Source of the DNA: Paenibacillus sp. R14(2021)
Lineage (GTDB): Bacteria > Bacillota > Bacilli > Paenibacillales > Paenibacillaceae
DNA length: 64,000 nt
Assembly: GCF_019431355.1 (NCBI RefSeq)
Contig: NZ_CP080269.1
Span: 2,763,501-2,827,500 of the forward strand
Direction of reading: 5' to 3'
Shown here in pieces: positions 35,095 through 44,117 of the stretch; the first letter of the stretch is position 1, and every line of letters begins with the position of its first letter. The notes under the pieces were generated by a model that had not been told where the DNA came from, ran no database searches, and saw only the letters and a list, made by a program, of their open reading frames with translations. Made by a program: the position numbers and the translations under genes.

Positions 35095-37389
35095 TCACAT
35101 CGCATTTCGTTTGCGGTAATCGACAGGCGAGACGCCCTCCATCTTGCGGAACACTCTGCGAAACGTAGCCGCATTGACGTACCCTACGCGTTCGCCGACC
35201 TCCTGAATGGAGTCCGGCTGCTCCAGCAGCCGCTTCTTCGCTTCCTTAATTCGCAGCTGGGACAGATAATCCAGGAAATTCTCCCCGAATTCCTCCTTGA
35301 ACAGCTGGCTGATATACTTGGCGCTGATTCCGAATCTGTCTCCCAGATACTCGAGCGACAACTCCGGATTGGCGTAATGCTCCCCAATATATTCCCGAAT
35401 CGCCTGCAGAAGCTGATGATGTTGACGCGTATTGGACAACTGTTCCATCCGCTGCTCGTACTTCTCCAGCGTAACGGCAAACAAATGCTGCAGCTCGCCT
35501 AGCGTGTCGAACTCTTCGATGATCGGAAGCAGGGTCGCGGATGCCTCGTTCATCCATACGTCATAGTACTCCTTGGATGCTTGCGATAGCTGCATATCCA
35601 TATGGGCGACGAAATATCGACACAGCCCGACGATCTCGCCCTTCGGCAGGCCGCAGCTGCGCATGCCGCTGAAGAAATCGTCGAAGCGATCCCGCCAGTC
35701 GGCTTCGCGAAGTCTAAGCTGCTCGATCAACCGCTGTATCGCCTGCAAATGCTTATTCGTTTCTTTGACCGTCACCTGCCGCGTCTCCCGGTAGCGGATA
35801 ACGCGGTTATGGCCGAGCGTTGCTTTGAACGTCAAGGCTTCCATTGCCTGTCGATTGGAATTCCGCGCTCCCGACTCCGCGTAGGCCGTCTCGCCGAGAC
35901 CGATCGTCACAGAGAAAGCCAGGTGCTCGCGCACCCAAGAGGTGATGCGCTCCGCCGTTTCTTCGACCGCATCATCATCAGTCGCGACCGCGATCATATG
36001 GGCGTCCGGACTGACAATTCCATTGGCAAATGAAGCCGGGTATTCAACCTTATCTTCGGCGCTTTCTGCCTCCTTGCCTCCTAGGAAGAGGATGCCCGTC
36101 AACTGCATCGGCGACGTCCATTCCAGCCATACGTGAATCGGGTGCCGCGACGTATACATTTCATGGGCCGCGCTGCTGATGACGAATTTGAACAGCGACT
36201 GGTCGCGGTTCTTGTATTGGCTGAACACCTGCTCCGGATTGTCGATCTCGATAACGAACGCCTGTAGTCTGTCGTGAGGCGGCAGTGCAGACGTCTCGGC
36301 AGCTTCCGTTTGCCCGCCCTCTGATAGCAGAAGTTCCATGAACATCGCTTTCTGCCTGCGGGCCGCCGTTTCCTGGGCTTTCTTCTGAAACAGCTTCGTC
36401 TGCTCCGCGAAATTGTCGATAGCTGTTTCGATGAAAGTAAATTCGTCCACCGCCAGCCTTCCGAGTGCCGGCCTGCCTGGCCCGAACTGATCTTGGATGC
36501 GAAAAACGAGATCCGCGATCGGCTTGTAGTTTTTGCGGGTGATGTAAATGATCGAGACCCCTCCCGCAAGAAAAACAAGAAGACCCAGCATCAGCCATAT
36601 GCTCGACAAGCTCGAGATCACGGCAACCGCCATTCCGTTCGTCACGCCGCTGTCCGCCGTCCATCCGGTATACTCCGACGTCTGACTGGCCAGCACCTTC
36701 CTGCTGCCGGAGTCGTTATCGGACGTAAACAGCGGTTGTCCGCCACGATCGTACAGTTGGACGAATGCGCGATCCGGATCGTACATCTCGTTCATCATGT
36801 TCCGAATAGAGGACAGGCTGATATTCACCACGATCATCCCGTCCATGCCGCTGCTGATCGAAATCTTATGCACGAGACTGACGACCTGCTTCGGTTGTTT
36901 GTTAGGAAACTCGCGGAACGATCGGAACGAGCTCCATGAAGATGCGTACGATCCCTTGTCGTTCTGCTGGCTTTCAATGAAAGCGATATCCGGGAACGCA
37001 GCCAATTTCGTCATGATGCCGCTGAAGACGTTACCGTCCTTATAACGGACCAGGTAGTACGAGTCGATAATCGGCATCTCCAGCTTCATTTGCATCATCC
37101 GGTTCACGACCTGATAATTCAGGAATACATTGTCCTTCCCTTGCTCGAGGAAGAAATCGTTCATCAGCTTGCTGGATACCATGTCCCGAATCAACATGTT
37201 ATCGAGCGATCGAAGGCTGACATCCACGGACTGAAGCAGCTGGTTTACGAATACTTTGCTGGAATCTCTCGTATTGCGGTTATTTTGTTCGACAAGGGTC
37301 TGAAAGAAGACAAAGAAGAGGAGGGAGAAGATAATGCAGAAAATCGGCAGGTAAGACCAGATCGTTTTTCGCAGCCATATACGATTCAA
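35095..37389 (-). CDS. YesN-type AraC-family regulator with extracellular sensor
   Basis: 764 residues from TTG at 37389, with AAGGA ten bases upstream. Membrane helix at about 12-32, extracellular Cache-like domain to about 255, second helix near 260-285, a cytoplasmic linker, and a C-terminal AraC domain with two helix-turn-helices (about 665-760; YLGDRFGISAKYISQLFKEE and IQEVGERVGYVNAATFRRVF). Such one-component sensors in Paenibacillus sense extracellular sugars and activate the adjacent lipoprotein/LplBC transporter. It lies just upstream of that operon on the same strand, so it is the likely activator. Confidence 0.9.
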   Translation of the reverse strand: MNRIWLRKTIWSYLPIFCIIFSLLFFVFFQTLVEQNNRNTRDSSKVFVNQLLQSVDVSLRSLDNMLIRDMVSSKLMNDFFLEQGKDNVFLNYQVVNRMMQMKLEMPIIDSYYLVRYKDGNVFSGIMTKLAAFPDIAFIESQQNDKGSYASSWSSFRSFREFPNKQPKQVVSLVHKISISSGMDGMIVVNISLSSIRNMMNEMYDPDRAFVQLYDRGGQPLFTSDNDSGSRKVLASQTSEYTGWTADSGVTNGMAVAVISSLSSIWLMLGLLVFLAGGVSIIYITRKNYKPIADLVFRIQDQFGPGRPALGRLAVDEFTFIETAIDNFAEQTKLFQKKAQETAARRQKAMFMELLLSEGGQTEAAETSALPPHDRLQAFVIEIDNPEQVFSQYKNRDQSLFKFVISSAAHEMYTSRHPIHVWLEWTSPMQLTGILFLGGKEAESAEDKVEYPASFANGIVSPDAHMIAVATDDDAVEETAERITSWVREHLAFSVTIGLGETAYAESGARNSNRQAMEALTFKATLGHNRVIRYRETRQVTVKETNKHLQAIQRLIEQLRLREADWRDRFDDFFSGMRSCGLPKGEIVGLCRYFVAHMDMQLSQASKEYYDVWMNEASATLLPIIEEFDTLGELQHLFAVTLEKYEQRMEQLSNTRQHHQLLQAIREYIGEHYANPELSLEYLGDRFGISAKYISQLFKEEFGENFLDYLSQLRIKEAKKRLLEQPDSIQEVGERVGYVNAATFRRVFRKMEGVSPVDYRKRNAM

Positions 37390-37674
37390 GGGCCATCATT
37401 CCTTCGGAAAAAGTGTGAGGATCGTTCTTTTCTGAAAGCATGTAACCGCATACAATTAAACGCGCATAGATGGACTGAATGAAGGCCCCTATAATAGAAG
37501 AACGATTAAATAATAACACATTACACTCGTATTTTTTGTCTATTTTTGGAACAAGAATATTTGGCTCTTCCAACTCGATTAACTTGGGAGCATATAAAAA
37601 GCCGCATGACTTCGGTAGAAGTTGCGGCAATGAAAACAATGTTACCATGGCCCTCGTAGGACCAAGTCCAATCA
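37390..37674. other. Gap between the MFS gene and the AraC regulator
   Basis: Contains the MFS terminator (37596-37630) and, closer to 37500, an A/T-rich stretch that should hold the regulator promoter; no clear -35/-10 pair could be assigned. No gene seen. Confidence 0.5.
37596..37630 (-). terminator. Terminator after the MFS transporter gene
   Basis: On the minus strand GCCGCAACTTC pairs with GAAGTCATGCGGC (small bulge), followed by TTTTTAT. Confidence 0.75.
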
Positions 37675-38955
37675 TCAGTTGAATGTCTCCTGCTCCGTTT
37701 TCAGTACACGCGGCCCTGCCACAATCGCAAGCGCCAGCAAGGCAACCCCGGCAAAGAGCGAAATGCCGTAGCTCTGCAGCCAGTAGGGGCTGCTTTCGAT
37801 TTGCTTATAAATCCATCCGCCGAGAAGCGGACCGATAAAGCCGGTAGCGCCGGTAAGCGCCGAGAATACCGCAACATACATAGGACGGTCAGACTTTGGG
37901 GTATCGCCGATAATAAAATTAAAAATAAGCAAATTATAGCCGCCTAGACCGATACCAAGGAAAACATTCACGATAATAAGAACGAGGATAACAGGTAAAA
38001 TTTCAATGCCTGCCCATAAGACGCAGGAAAGTCCGATAATGGGAAGCGCCCAGAGCAGCAGCGTGCGCGTCGCATACTTCGCGTTCATATTGCCCCAATA
38101 ATAATAGCTGAACATCATGACGATCATTTGAATCGTCGTGATGACCGTAATCCACCACTTGCTTAAATTCAGCGTATCCAGCATGACGAATGAGAATAAG
38201 GGAACGGCAATATTTTGCAGGAACACGAATATCGCCAAGAATATTGTAGCTTTCATATAACTTCTGTCTTTCAGCGGTTTCCCGAACAAAGCAGCCAAGC
38301 TCGATGCTTCCGATCGTTCGAACGGCGGGTTGGGATACCGCCAGAGTTCCACGGCATTCCAAACCGTGCAGACGGCGCTGATGGCGTACAATACGATGAA
38401 ACCGGATTGTTCATTCATCTGCTCTAATATTTGTCCGCCGATTAGCAGCGAAATGCTGGCCACCGCCCAATGGATCGTATTCCGGATGCCGAAATATCGC
38501 CCACGTACCTGTGGAGGCACCATATCCGCGATAATAGAGGTCCAGAACACGCCGCCGGTCGAGGCGCAAACAAAGGAAATCAGAAACATGCCAATAAACA
38601 CTTCCACGCGGAGCGATTCCGTGACGAGGAACGGTATGAGTCCGGTCGCCACCCAAAGCGCGCGGTGCAAGACGCTAAATAACGTAAGCAGCAGCCGCCT
38701 GTTGTTAAATCGCTGCATGTAGAACGCGGCAACCAGCTGCACGAGATTAGCCAGAGCCGGAATCGCTACGACGAGCCCTACATCCGAAGCTGTACCTCCT
38801 AGATAAACGATATAAATCGTTAGAATCGGTCCACCCAATAAATTTCCGATAATATTGGCTGGAATGCCTTCCATGATGGAAGTAAGCAGACCTCTTCGCT
38901 GATCGGACAGCTTCTTTCGGCGGAATACCGAAATGATGTGGCTCCAAAATGACAT
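37675..38955 (-). CDS. Major facilitator superfamily transporter
   Basis: 426 residues, about twelve membrane helices. A polar basic N-terminus (MSFWSHIISVFRRKKLSDQRRG) is followed by helices starting near residue 30. The loop RFNNRRLLLTLFS and the VPPQVRGRYFGIRN region are typical of MFS loops between helices. Substrate unknown. The ribosome region holds two AGGAG-type sites just upstream. It follows pepA by 44 bp and may share its transcript. Confidence 0.88.
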   Translation of the reverse strand: MSFWSHIISVFRRKKLSDQRRGLLTSIMEGIPANIIGNLLGGPILTIYIVYLGGTASDVGLVVAIPALANLVQLVAAFYMQRFNNRRLLLTLFSVLHRALWVATGLIPFLVTESLRVEVFIGMFLISFVCASTGGVFWTSIIADMVPPQVRGRYFGIRNTIHWAVASISLLIGGQILEQMNEQSGFIVLYAISAVCTVWNAVELWRYPNPPFERSEASSLAALFGKPLKDRSYMKATIFLAIFVFLQNIAVPLFSFVMLDTLNLSKWWITVITTIQMIVMMFSYYYWGNMNAKYATRTLLLWALPIIGLSCVLWAGIEILPVILVLIIVNVFLGIGLGGYNLLIFNFIIGDTPKSDRPMYVAVFSALTGATGFIGPLLGGWIYKQIESSPYWLQSYGISLFAGVALLALAIVAGPRVLKTEQETFN

Positions 38956-38999
38956 GTGCTCCTAGCTCCTCCGCTATGATTCCCCAGTTGTCCTTCTAT

Positions 39000-40568
39000 C
39001 TATTGCATGTGCTCGCCGGTAAGCAGCTCGGCGAGCGTCCTTACCATGACGCCCGTGCCGCCCTTCACTTCCCATGAACGATCCCGTTCAAGCCACGCCG
39101 TGCCGCCGATGTCCAAATGCACCCAAGGCCGTTCTTCCGCGAACGCGCCGATGAACAGACCGCCGATGCTGGCACCGCCAAACCGGCTGCCGCTGTTCTT
39201 CATATCCGCCGCTTCGCTGTCGAGCTGCCGGCGGAATTCGGGGAAGACAGGGAGCGGCCATATCCGCTCTCCCGCTCGCTTCGATGCGAGTATGACCTGC
39301 TGCTGCAGCGTTTCATCATTCGTTACGGCACCTGTGGCCACGTCGCCGAGCGATACCATGACAGCGCCAGTCAGCGTTGCCACATCGATAAGCTTCGTCG
39401 AGCCGCTGCGAATGGCCGTCGTCAAGCCGTCGGCTAACACCAGCCGGCCTTCCGCATCCGTATTCACGACCTCCACCGTCGTACCGTTCATCATCGTGAG
39501 TACGTCGCCAGGCTTCACGGCCCGGTCAGAAGGCATATTCTCCGCGGACGGCACGACAATTACCGCGTTCAGCTTCGGCTTCAGCTCGCCAAGAATGCGG
39601 ACCAAGCCCAGTACCGCAGCCGCGCCGCCCATATCCGAGATCATTTCTTCCATGCCAAGACCCTTCTTGAGCGAAATGCCGCCCGTATCGAAGGTAATGC
39701 CTTTGCCGATGATGCCCCATTTCTCCTCATTACCGGGGTCGCCTTCATAATGAATGACGATCATCCGCGGCGGGTTGATGCTGCCCTTGCCGACGCCGAT
39801 GAGACCGCCCATGCCTTGCGCCGACGCCTGCTGCTCGTCGATAATGTCGCATGCCATACCGAAGGACTGTGCCAGCTGCTCCGCTTCTTCCGCAAGCTTG
39901 ATAGGAATAAGCACATCGCCTGGCAGGTTGGTTAAATTTCGTGCATAGATTACGCCCTCCGCGAAGATCACGCCGCGGCGAATACCTCTTTCCCAGTGCG
40001 CGGCAGCTGCTGCTTTGTCCGGCTCTGCCAGCGTATCCGTCGGAGCAAAGGCAACGGTCTGAACATGAGACTGCCTGCGCGTATTGATCTTCTTCGCCGT
40101 CTTGCGCGTAAACAATCCCAACGCGTAGCCTTCCGTCAGCGCCTGTGCGGCTTGTGCAGCCGTGATTGTTGACGTGCCATGGGATAGAAAGGCCGGAAGC
40201 AGCTGCTTCACTGCTACTGCTTTTAGCCGCTTGGACGCCTTCGCCGCCGCTGCGGCAGCGTCCCGCAGTCCGTCAGTCGTCAAGCTCTCCTGCGAAGCGA
40301 TGCCGACATAAATAACATGCGCCGATCCATATAAACCGAGCGTCGGCAGCACAAGCGTTTCCTTGGCATCGGCCCTGAACAGCTCCTTCGCCGCATGCTG
40401 ACGCATGGAATCATCCAGCTGGGGATGAATCCAAGCCGCCGGATACCCTTGGCCGGCTCCTGCCGCTGCTTGCTTCAGTTCGTCCTTGTTCACGAATGCG
40501 ATCACGACGTCAAAATCCGCCTCAACACTCGCCTCGTTATGTTTGCTATATGTAAATTGAATGCTCAT
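39000..40568 (-). CDS. pepA: Leucyl aminopeptidase, M17 family
   Basis: 522 residues from the ATG at 40568; GGGAGAT lies 12 bases upstream. Cytoplasmic hexameric metallopeptidase that trims N-terminal residues. The signature NTDAEGRLVLADGL is present, with the metal/catalytic region GIIGKGITFDTGGISLK and ADMKNSGSRFGGA. The N-terminal domain (about 1-190) is variable, as usual. A PepA-type DNA-binding role, known in enterics, is not implied. Confidence 0.95.
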   Translation of the reverse strand: MSIQFTYSKHNEASVEADFDVVIAFVNKDELKQAAAGAGQGYPAAWIHPQLDDSMRQHAAKELFRADAKETLVLPTLGLYGSAHVIYVGIASQESLTTDGLRDAAAAAAKASKRLKAVAVKQLLPAFLSHGTSTITAAQAAQALTEGYALGLFTRKTAKKINTRRQSHVQTVAFAPTDTLAEPDKAAAAAHWERGIRRGVIFAEGVIYARNLTNLPGDVLIPIKLAEEAEQLAQSFGMACDIIDEQQASAQGMGGLIGVGKGSINPPRMIVIHYEGDPGNEEKWGIIGKGITFDTGGISLKKGLGMEEMISDMGGAAAVLGLVRILGELKPKLNAVIVVPSAENMPSDRAVKPGDVLTMMNGTTVEVVNTDAEGRLVLADGLTTAIRSGSTKLIDVATLTGAVMVSLGDVATGAVTNDETLQQQVILASKRAGERIWPLPVFPEFRRQLDSEAADMKNSGSRFGGASIGGLFIGAFAEERPWVHLDIGGTAWLERDRSWEVKGGTGVMVRTLAELLTGEHMQ

Positions 40569-40634
40569 TTGAACTGAACATCTCCCATTCATGTAACGTT
40601 CTTATTCTATTCACCGCAGTTGTTCGTACAACAC

Positions 40635-40660
40635 AAAAAAAACCGGGTTTCCCCGATTTG
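40635..40660 (-). terminator. Short terminator after the RsbU_N-type kinase gene
   Basis: On the minus strand CGGG-GAAA-CCCG is followed by about eight T. The stem is short, so read-through into pepA is possible. Confidence 0.5.
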
Positions 40661-40697
40661 ATCTGCTCCGCTCGGGTTATACCCCGATTCTAATCGT

Positions 40698-42071
40698 TTA
40701 TTCCGCCAATGGCAAATAGATATTAAACTCCGTTCCTTCGCCGGTATTACTGGACACGCGGATTTTTCCGCCATGATTTCGAACGATCCGATAGCTGACG
40801 GACAAGCCCAATCCCGTGCCCGATGCCTTCGTTGTAAAAAAAGGATCGAACAGCTTCGACTTCGTCAATTGATCCATCCCTTTGCCATTATCCCGAATCG
40901 TGATTTCGGCTTCCTTGCCATCGCGCCTCGTAATGATATCAATTCGTCCGCTACGTTCGCCTTCCAGCTCGCCGATCGCCTCCATCGCGTTGCGGAGAAT
41001 GTTCAAAATCACCTGCTTCACCTGCTTCACGTCAATGGAAACCGCCATTTCCTCGTCATAGGTCTCGAATTGGATCTGATAGCCCTTCATCAAGGCTTCG
41101 CTTTCCGACAAGAGAATGACTTCCTTGAGCAGCGAGTTAATCGGCACCTGCTCCTTCATAGGCGCAGAGGGCTTCGATGAATTCAAGAACTCATAGATAA
41201 TATCGTTAGCGCGGTCGATTTCGGTCAAAATGATTCTGGAATATTCTTCTTTACCCAGCTGCGTAAGATGCGGCTTCAGCAGCTGAATAAAGCCGCGGAT
41301 GGACGTGAGCGGATTGCGGATTTCATGCGCGATCGCGGCTGCGATTTTACCCAGCATTGCCAGCTTGTCGTTCTGGTACGCAGATTGTTCGATCTGCTTG
41401 TACTCGGTAACGTCCTTTACGCTAAATAAATAGTCGCCGTCCAATTGATCCCCATAGGTCACGGTAACCAGCAGATAGCGCCCGTTCGCGTCTAAGAATT
41501 CCAAATACCGGCTTCTTCTCAGAAACACTTCCTTATACAAGCGAAGAATGATTCGTTTGGTGCTTCTGCTCAGCCTGCTATGCGATAAAATATCGATAAG
41601 ATTGCAGCCGATGAGCGTTTTACGAGGAATATCGAGCAACTTGGCCATTTGCACGTTAATGAAGGAGAGCATGCCATCCCCATCGAAGATGGCGATGCCG
41701 CTGTCCATATGCTGCAGTACGTTCTCGTACTTATTCTTCACCATGCGGAACGAACGGTGCGAACTGAGCAGCATGTCCCTCATTTCGCTGAATCGCTGCT
41801 CCGATGTCTGCTCCGGCTGAACCCGAAACCGAAAAGCTACCATTAATTCAATAAGAAAAATAAACGAGCGGCTGTACAGCCGCAGCGCCTCGTCCGAATC
41901 CACGTTAGCCACGAGCATTTGCATGGACTCTTCGTGTATGGCGATTATGTCTTCCGGATGAATACCGTGCAGCAGCTTGCCGATCTCCGTCGCTTCATAC
42001 AGGGAGGCTTCGCTGCCGCTTCGAATATACTCAGCCAGGGCAGGAAAGTAGCGCTTACGAATGGCTTGCAT
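40698..42071 (-). CDS. Histidine kinase with RsbU_N-like N-terminal domain and PAS domain
   Basis: 457 residues, no membrane segment. Residues 1-85 (RYFPALAEYI, SLYEATEIGKLL, IHPEDIIAIHEESM, FLIELMVAF) resemble the N-terminal helical domain of RsbU, which RsbT binds to activate the phosphatase. A PAS domain (about 117-230) follows, then HisKA with H249 (HEIRNPLTSIRG) and HATPase (N361, DNGKGMD at 394-400, GTGLGLS at 418-424). The kinase core is of the sporulation-kinase kind. Its ATG is three bases after the stop of the RsbT-like gene, so the two are made together. No response regulator is adjacent; Spo0F or another regulator may receive phosphate. An RsbT-controlled kinase is inferred. Confidence 0.9.
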   Translation of the reverse strand: MQAIRKRYFPALAEYIRSGSEASLYEATEIGKLLHGIHPEDIIAIHEESMQMLVANVDSDEALRLYSRSFIFLIELMVAFRFRVQPEQTSEQRFSEMRDMLLSSHRSFRMVKNKYENVLQHMDSGIAIFDGDGMLSFINVQMAKLLDIPRKTLIGCNLIDILSHSRLSRSTKRIILRLYKEVFLRRSRYLEFLDANGRYLLVTVTYGDQLDGDYLFSVKDVTEYKQIEQSAYQNDKLAMLGKIAAAIAHEIRNPLTSIRGFIQLLKPHLTQLGKEEYSRIILTEIDRANDIIYEFLNSSKPSAPMKEQVPINSLLKEVILLSESEALMKGYQIQFETYDEEMAVSIDVKQVKQVILNILRNAMEAIGELEGERSGRIDIITRRDGKEAEITIRDNGKGMDQLTKSKLFDPFFTTKASGTGLGLSVSYRIVRNHGGKIRVSSNTGEGTEFNIYLPLAE

Positions 42072-42074
42072 GGT

Positions 42075-42548
42075 TTACTCCTCTCCTGCCGCACAAACCG
42101 GTGATTTGATGTGCAGTGGAGCGAGAATCCATTTACGAAACGTAACCATGGTTCCACGCAGCTGATCGTGGGTGATTTCCATGTCGTTAGTTAAATTCTC
42201 CATCCACTGCAGGTGAACACGGCTTGGCCCACGAAAATGATCGAATAGTCTGACTTCTATGCCGTTAGCAGGATCGCCTTTTAATAAACTGATTGGACGG
42301 ATGATCATATGTCCCTTCTCTGGAGAGGAGATTAGTTTGAGGGCTAATTCCGATATCGTGTAAGCAATGACGGTTTGATCGACAAGGCTAAAGCCGATCG
42401 TCTGGGCGATGTCTCTTCCTCTTTGTCGTGCTAGAATGACATCGGCTTTATCCCGAATATGAAGCATTTCCACTTTTTCGCTCGCCTCCACCCTAAAAAT
42501 AGCCTTGTTTCGTGCAGATTCCGAGGTGAGATCGCTTACATTAATCAT
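42075..42548 (-). CDS. RsbT-like protein with degenerate ATPase site
   Basis: 157 residues. Residues 29-78 track Bacillus RsbT closely (ILARQRGRDIAQTIGF, SLVDQTVIAYTISELA), the switch kinase of the stressosome. However the Mg-coordinating Asn of the N-box is replaced (SELALK, K71), the G1 box DxGxG is DHFRG (103-107) and the G2 glycine loop is missing. It may therefore be a non-catalytic ligand. The C-terminal third (about 108-157) is unlike RsbT. Followed three bases later by a kinase carrying an RsbU_N-like domain, its probable partner. No RsbR or RsbS gene is present. Confidence 0.82.
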   Translation of the reverse strand: MINVSDLTSESARNKAIFRVEASEKVEMLHIRDKADVILARQRGRDIAQTIGFSLVDQTVIAYTISELALKLISSPEKGHMIIRPISLLKGDPANGIEVRLFDHFRGPSRVHLQWMENLTNDMEITHDQLRGTMVTFRKWILAPLHIKSPVCAAGEE

Positions 42549-42611
42549 AGATAGAACTCCTAATTTCTGTCAACAGGAGATCCTGTCGAATCCGCTCGAT
42601 TGAAGTCACAG

Positions 42612-42643
42612 AAAAAAAGGCGCAGCGAATGCTGACGCCTTTC
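42612..42643 (-). terminator. Terminator after rsgI
   Basis: On the minus strand AAAGGCG and CAGC pair with GCTG and GCCTTT (one mismatch) around ATTC, followed by a T run. Confidence 0.8.
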
Positions 42644-42689
42644 TCTTCATTATTAGCCGTGCTTCTGCTTCTCGTCATCATCCGAGCGG

Positions 42690-44117
42690 CTATCCATCGT
42701 TGTTGCTTTTGTCTTTATCCTTATTATTATCGTTGTTGTCGTTGTTGTCATTTTTGTCTTTGTCTTTCTCTTTGTCCTGCTGCTTGCCTGTGCCGTTCTT
42801 ATTGACGCCCTGCTTTACTTGGCCATTCCCATTCTTCCCCGCATTCGCAGCCGAGGGGGCTTTCCCTTGATTCCCCTGGTTAACGCCGTTATGGCGGCCG
42901 TTGGAAGAGTTTTCCCCGTCTTCCTGGCCGCCGCTGTTCGGGCTGTCTTGGTTATAATGTTTACCGCCGCTGCTGCTATGCTTGCCGCCATTGTCTTCAT
43001 TCCCGGCATGCTGCTGCGAATGATTGACTTCTTTCACACCGTCATCGTTCCGTTTACCTCCGTGCCCTTTATCATAATTATTGCCCGGGGAATCATGCTT
43101 GGTGCTGATGTTCGTGAGATCGCTATGCCGCCTTCCGCCCTTATGCTTGTCGCGCTTCTCCTGCTCTTTCTTCAGCAGCTCTCTCAGCTGCAATTTCTGC
43201 TTCTCCCGCTGCGCTTCCTTCGCCTTTTCTTGCTCATCCGTTTTATGGGTCTCTTCAGCCTGAGCCTGAAGAGACGTTTGCGGTTTCGATCCCAGGCTCT
43301 TATCATCGCCTTTACTCGGCTTATCGTCAGAGCTGTGCGGCTTATCGTCGTCCATGACGGCAGCAACCCCGCCCATTGATTTGGCAGCCTGATGAATGGA
43401 CTCCTTCTTCAACTCCTGAATCGTCACTTTATATCCATGCTTCTTAGCCATCAAATAGAAGGCTAATTTCCCCGCCGAGAGACCTTCCTGCTTCGCCTCG
43501 TCCCTAACTTCCTTCGGAGCCGACAGCGTCGTTACCTCGACTTGAAGCTTGCGTCCCTTGTCCGTCTTGGCCAGAGATTTGCGAACCGCGGCATCCATAT
43601 GCGAGGTTACATCGCTCTCGTATGCCGGAATTTCGGTTTTGCCGACAACGACGCTAGTAATGACAACGTCGCCTTCGCCGCTGTTTAAGTAAGGACCTGC
43701 GCTGATGCGGTCCATAATCGCTTCAGTCACCTGCTGAAGCGGCAATCCTTTGTACGACAAGCCTGCCGTCACGTCCGCTCCATCGTCATTGATCGGCCGC
43801 AGCTCTTCAACCTGCTCATCCTTGTTGATGCCAAGCTCGATGCTTGGATTGACATCCATCGTCAAATACGCAACTACAGAAGACTGCTTCGAGAAATGAT
43901 TCACGAAGAACGGCACGAAGAGCATCAGCACGAGCGCCGCAGCCCCTGCGCTGAAGCTGTATAATCTGCGGGGACGCTGCATGCGCCTTTGCTCCGAGAA
44001 CGTATACTCTTCACCGATCTGAAGCTTGCGGGAAGCACGAACTTTACGGAATTGACCATCCGACATTAATACGATGACATGCTTGCCCGACGATTCCATT
44101 ACAATTCCTCGACTCAT
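42690..44117 (-). CDS. rsgI: Anti-sigma-I factor RsgI with low-complexity C-terminus
   Basis: 475 residues. Residues 1-50 are the RsgI N-terminal domain that holds SigI; one membrane helix follows (about 54-73). The extracellular part starts SSVVAYLTMDVNPSIELGIN, with the N-P bond at 90-91 where RsgI proteins are known to self-cleave. It continues to about residue 240; the remaining part is a long charged, Asn/Gly/Lys/Asp-rich tail that would extend through the wall. No carbohydrate-binding domain is visible, unlike clostridial RsgI. The ATG overlaps the sigI stop (ATGA). Confidence 0.88.
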   Translation of the reverse strand: MSRGIVMESSGKHVIVLMSDGQFRKVRASRKLQIGEEYTFSEQRRMQRPRRLYSFSAGAAALVLMLFVPFFVNHFSKQSSVVAYLTMDVNPSIELGINKDEQVEELRPINDDGADVTAGLSYKGLPLQQVTEAIMDRISAGPYLNSGEGDVVITSVVVGKTEIPAYESDVTSHMDAAVRKSLAKTDKGRKLQVEVTTLSAPKEVRDEAKQEGLSAGKLAFYLMAKKHGYKVTIQELKKESIHQAAKSMGGVAAVMDDDKPHSSDDKPSKGDDKSLGSKPQTSLQAQAEETHKTDEQEKAKEAQREKQKLQLRELLKKEQEKRDKHKGGRRHSDLTNISTKHDSPGNNYDKGHGGKRNDDGVKEVNHSQQHAGNEDNGGKHSSSGGKHYNQDSPNSGGQEDGENSSNGRHNGVNQGNQGKAPSAANAGKNGNGQVKQGVNKNGTGKQQDKEKDKDKNDNNDNNDNNKDKDKSNNDG

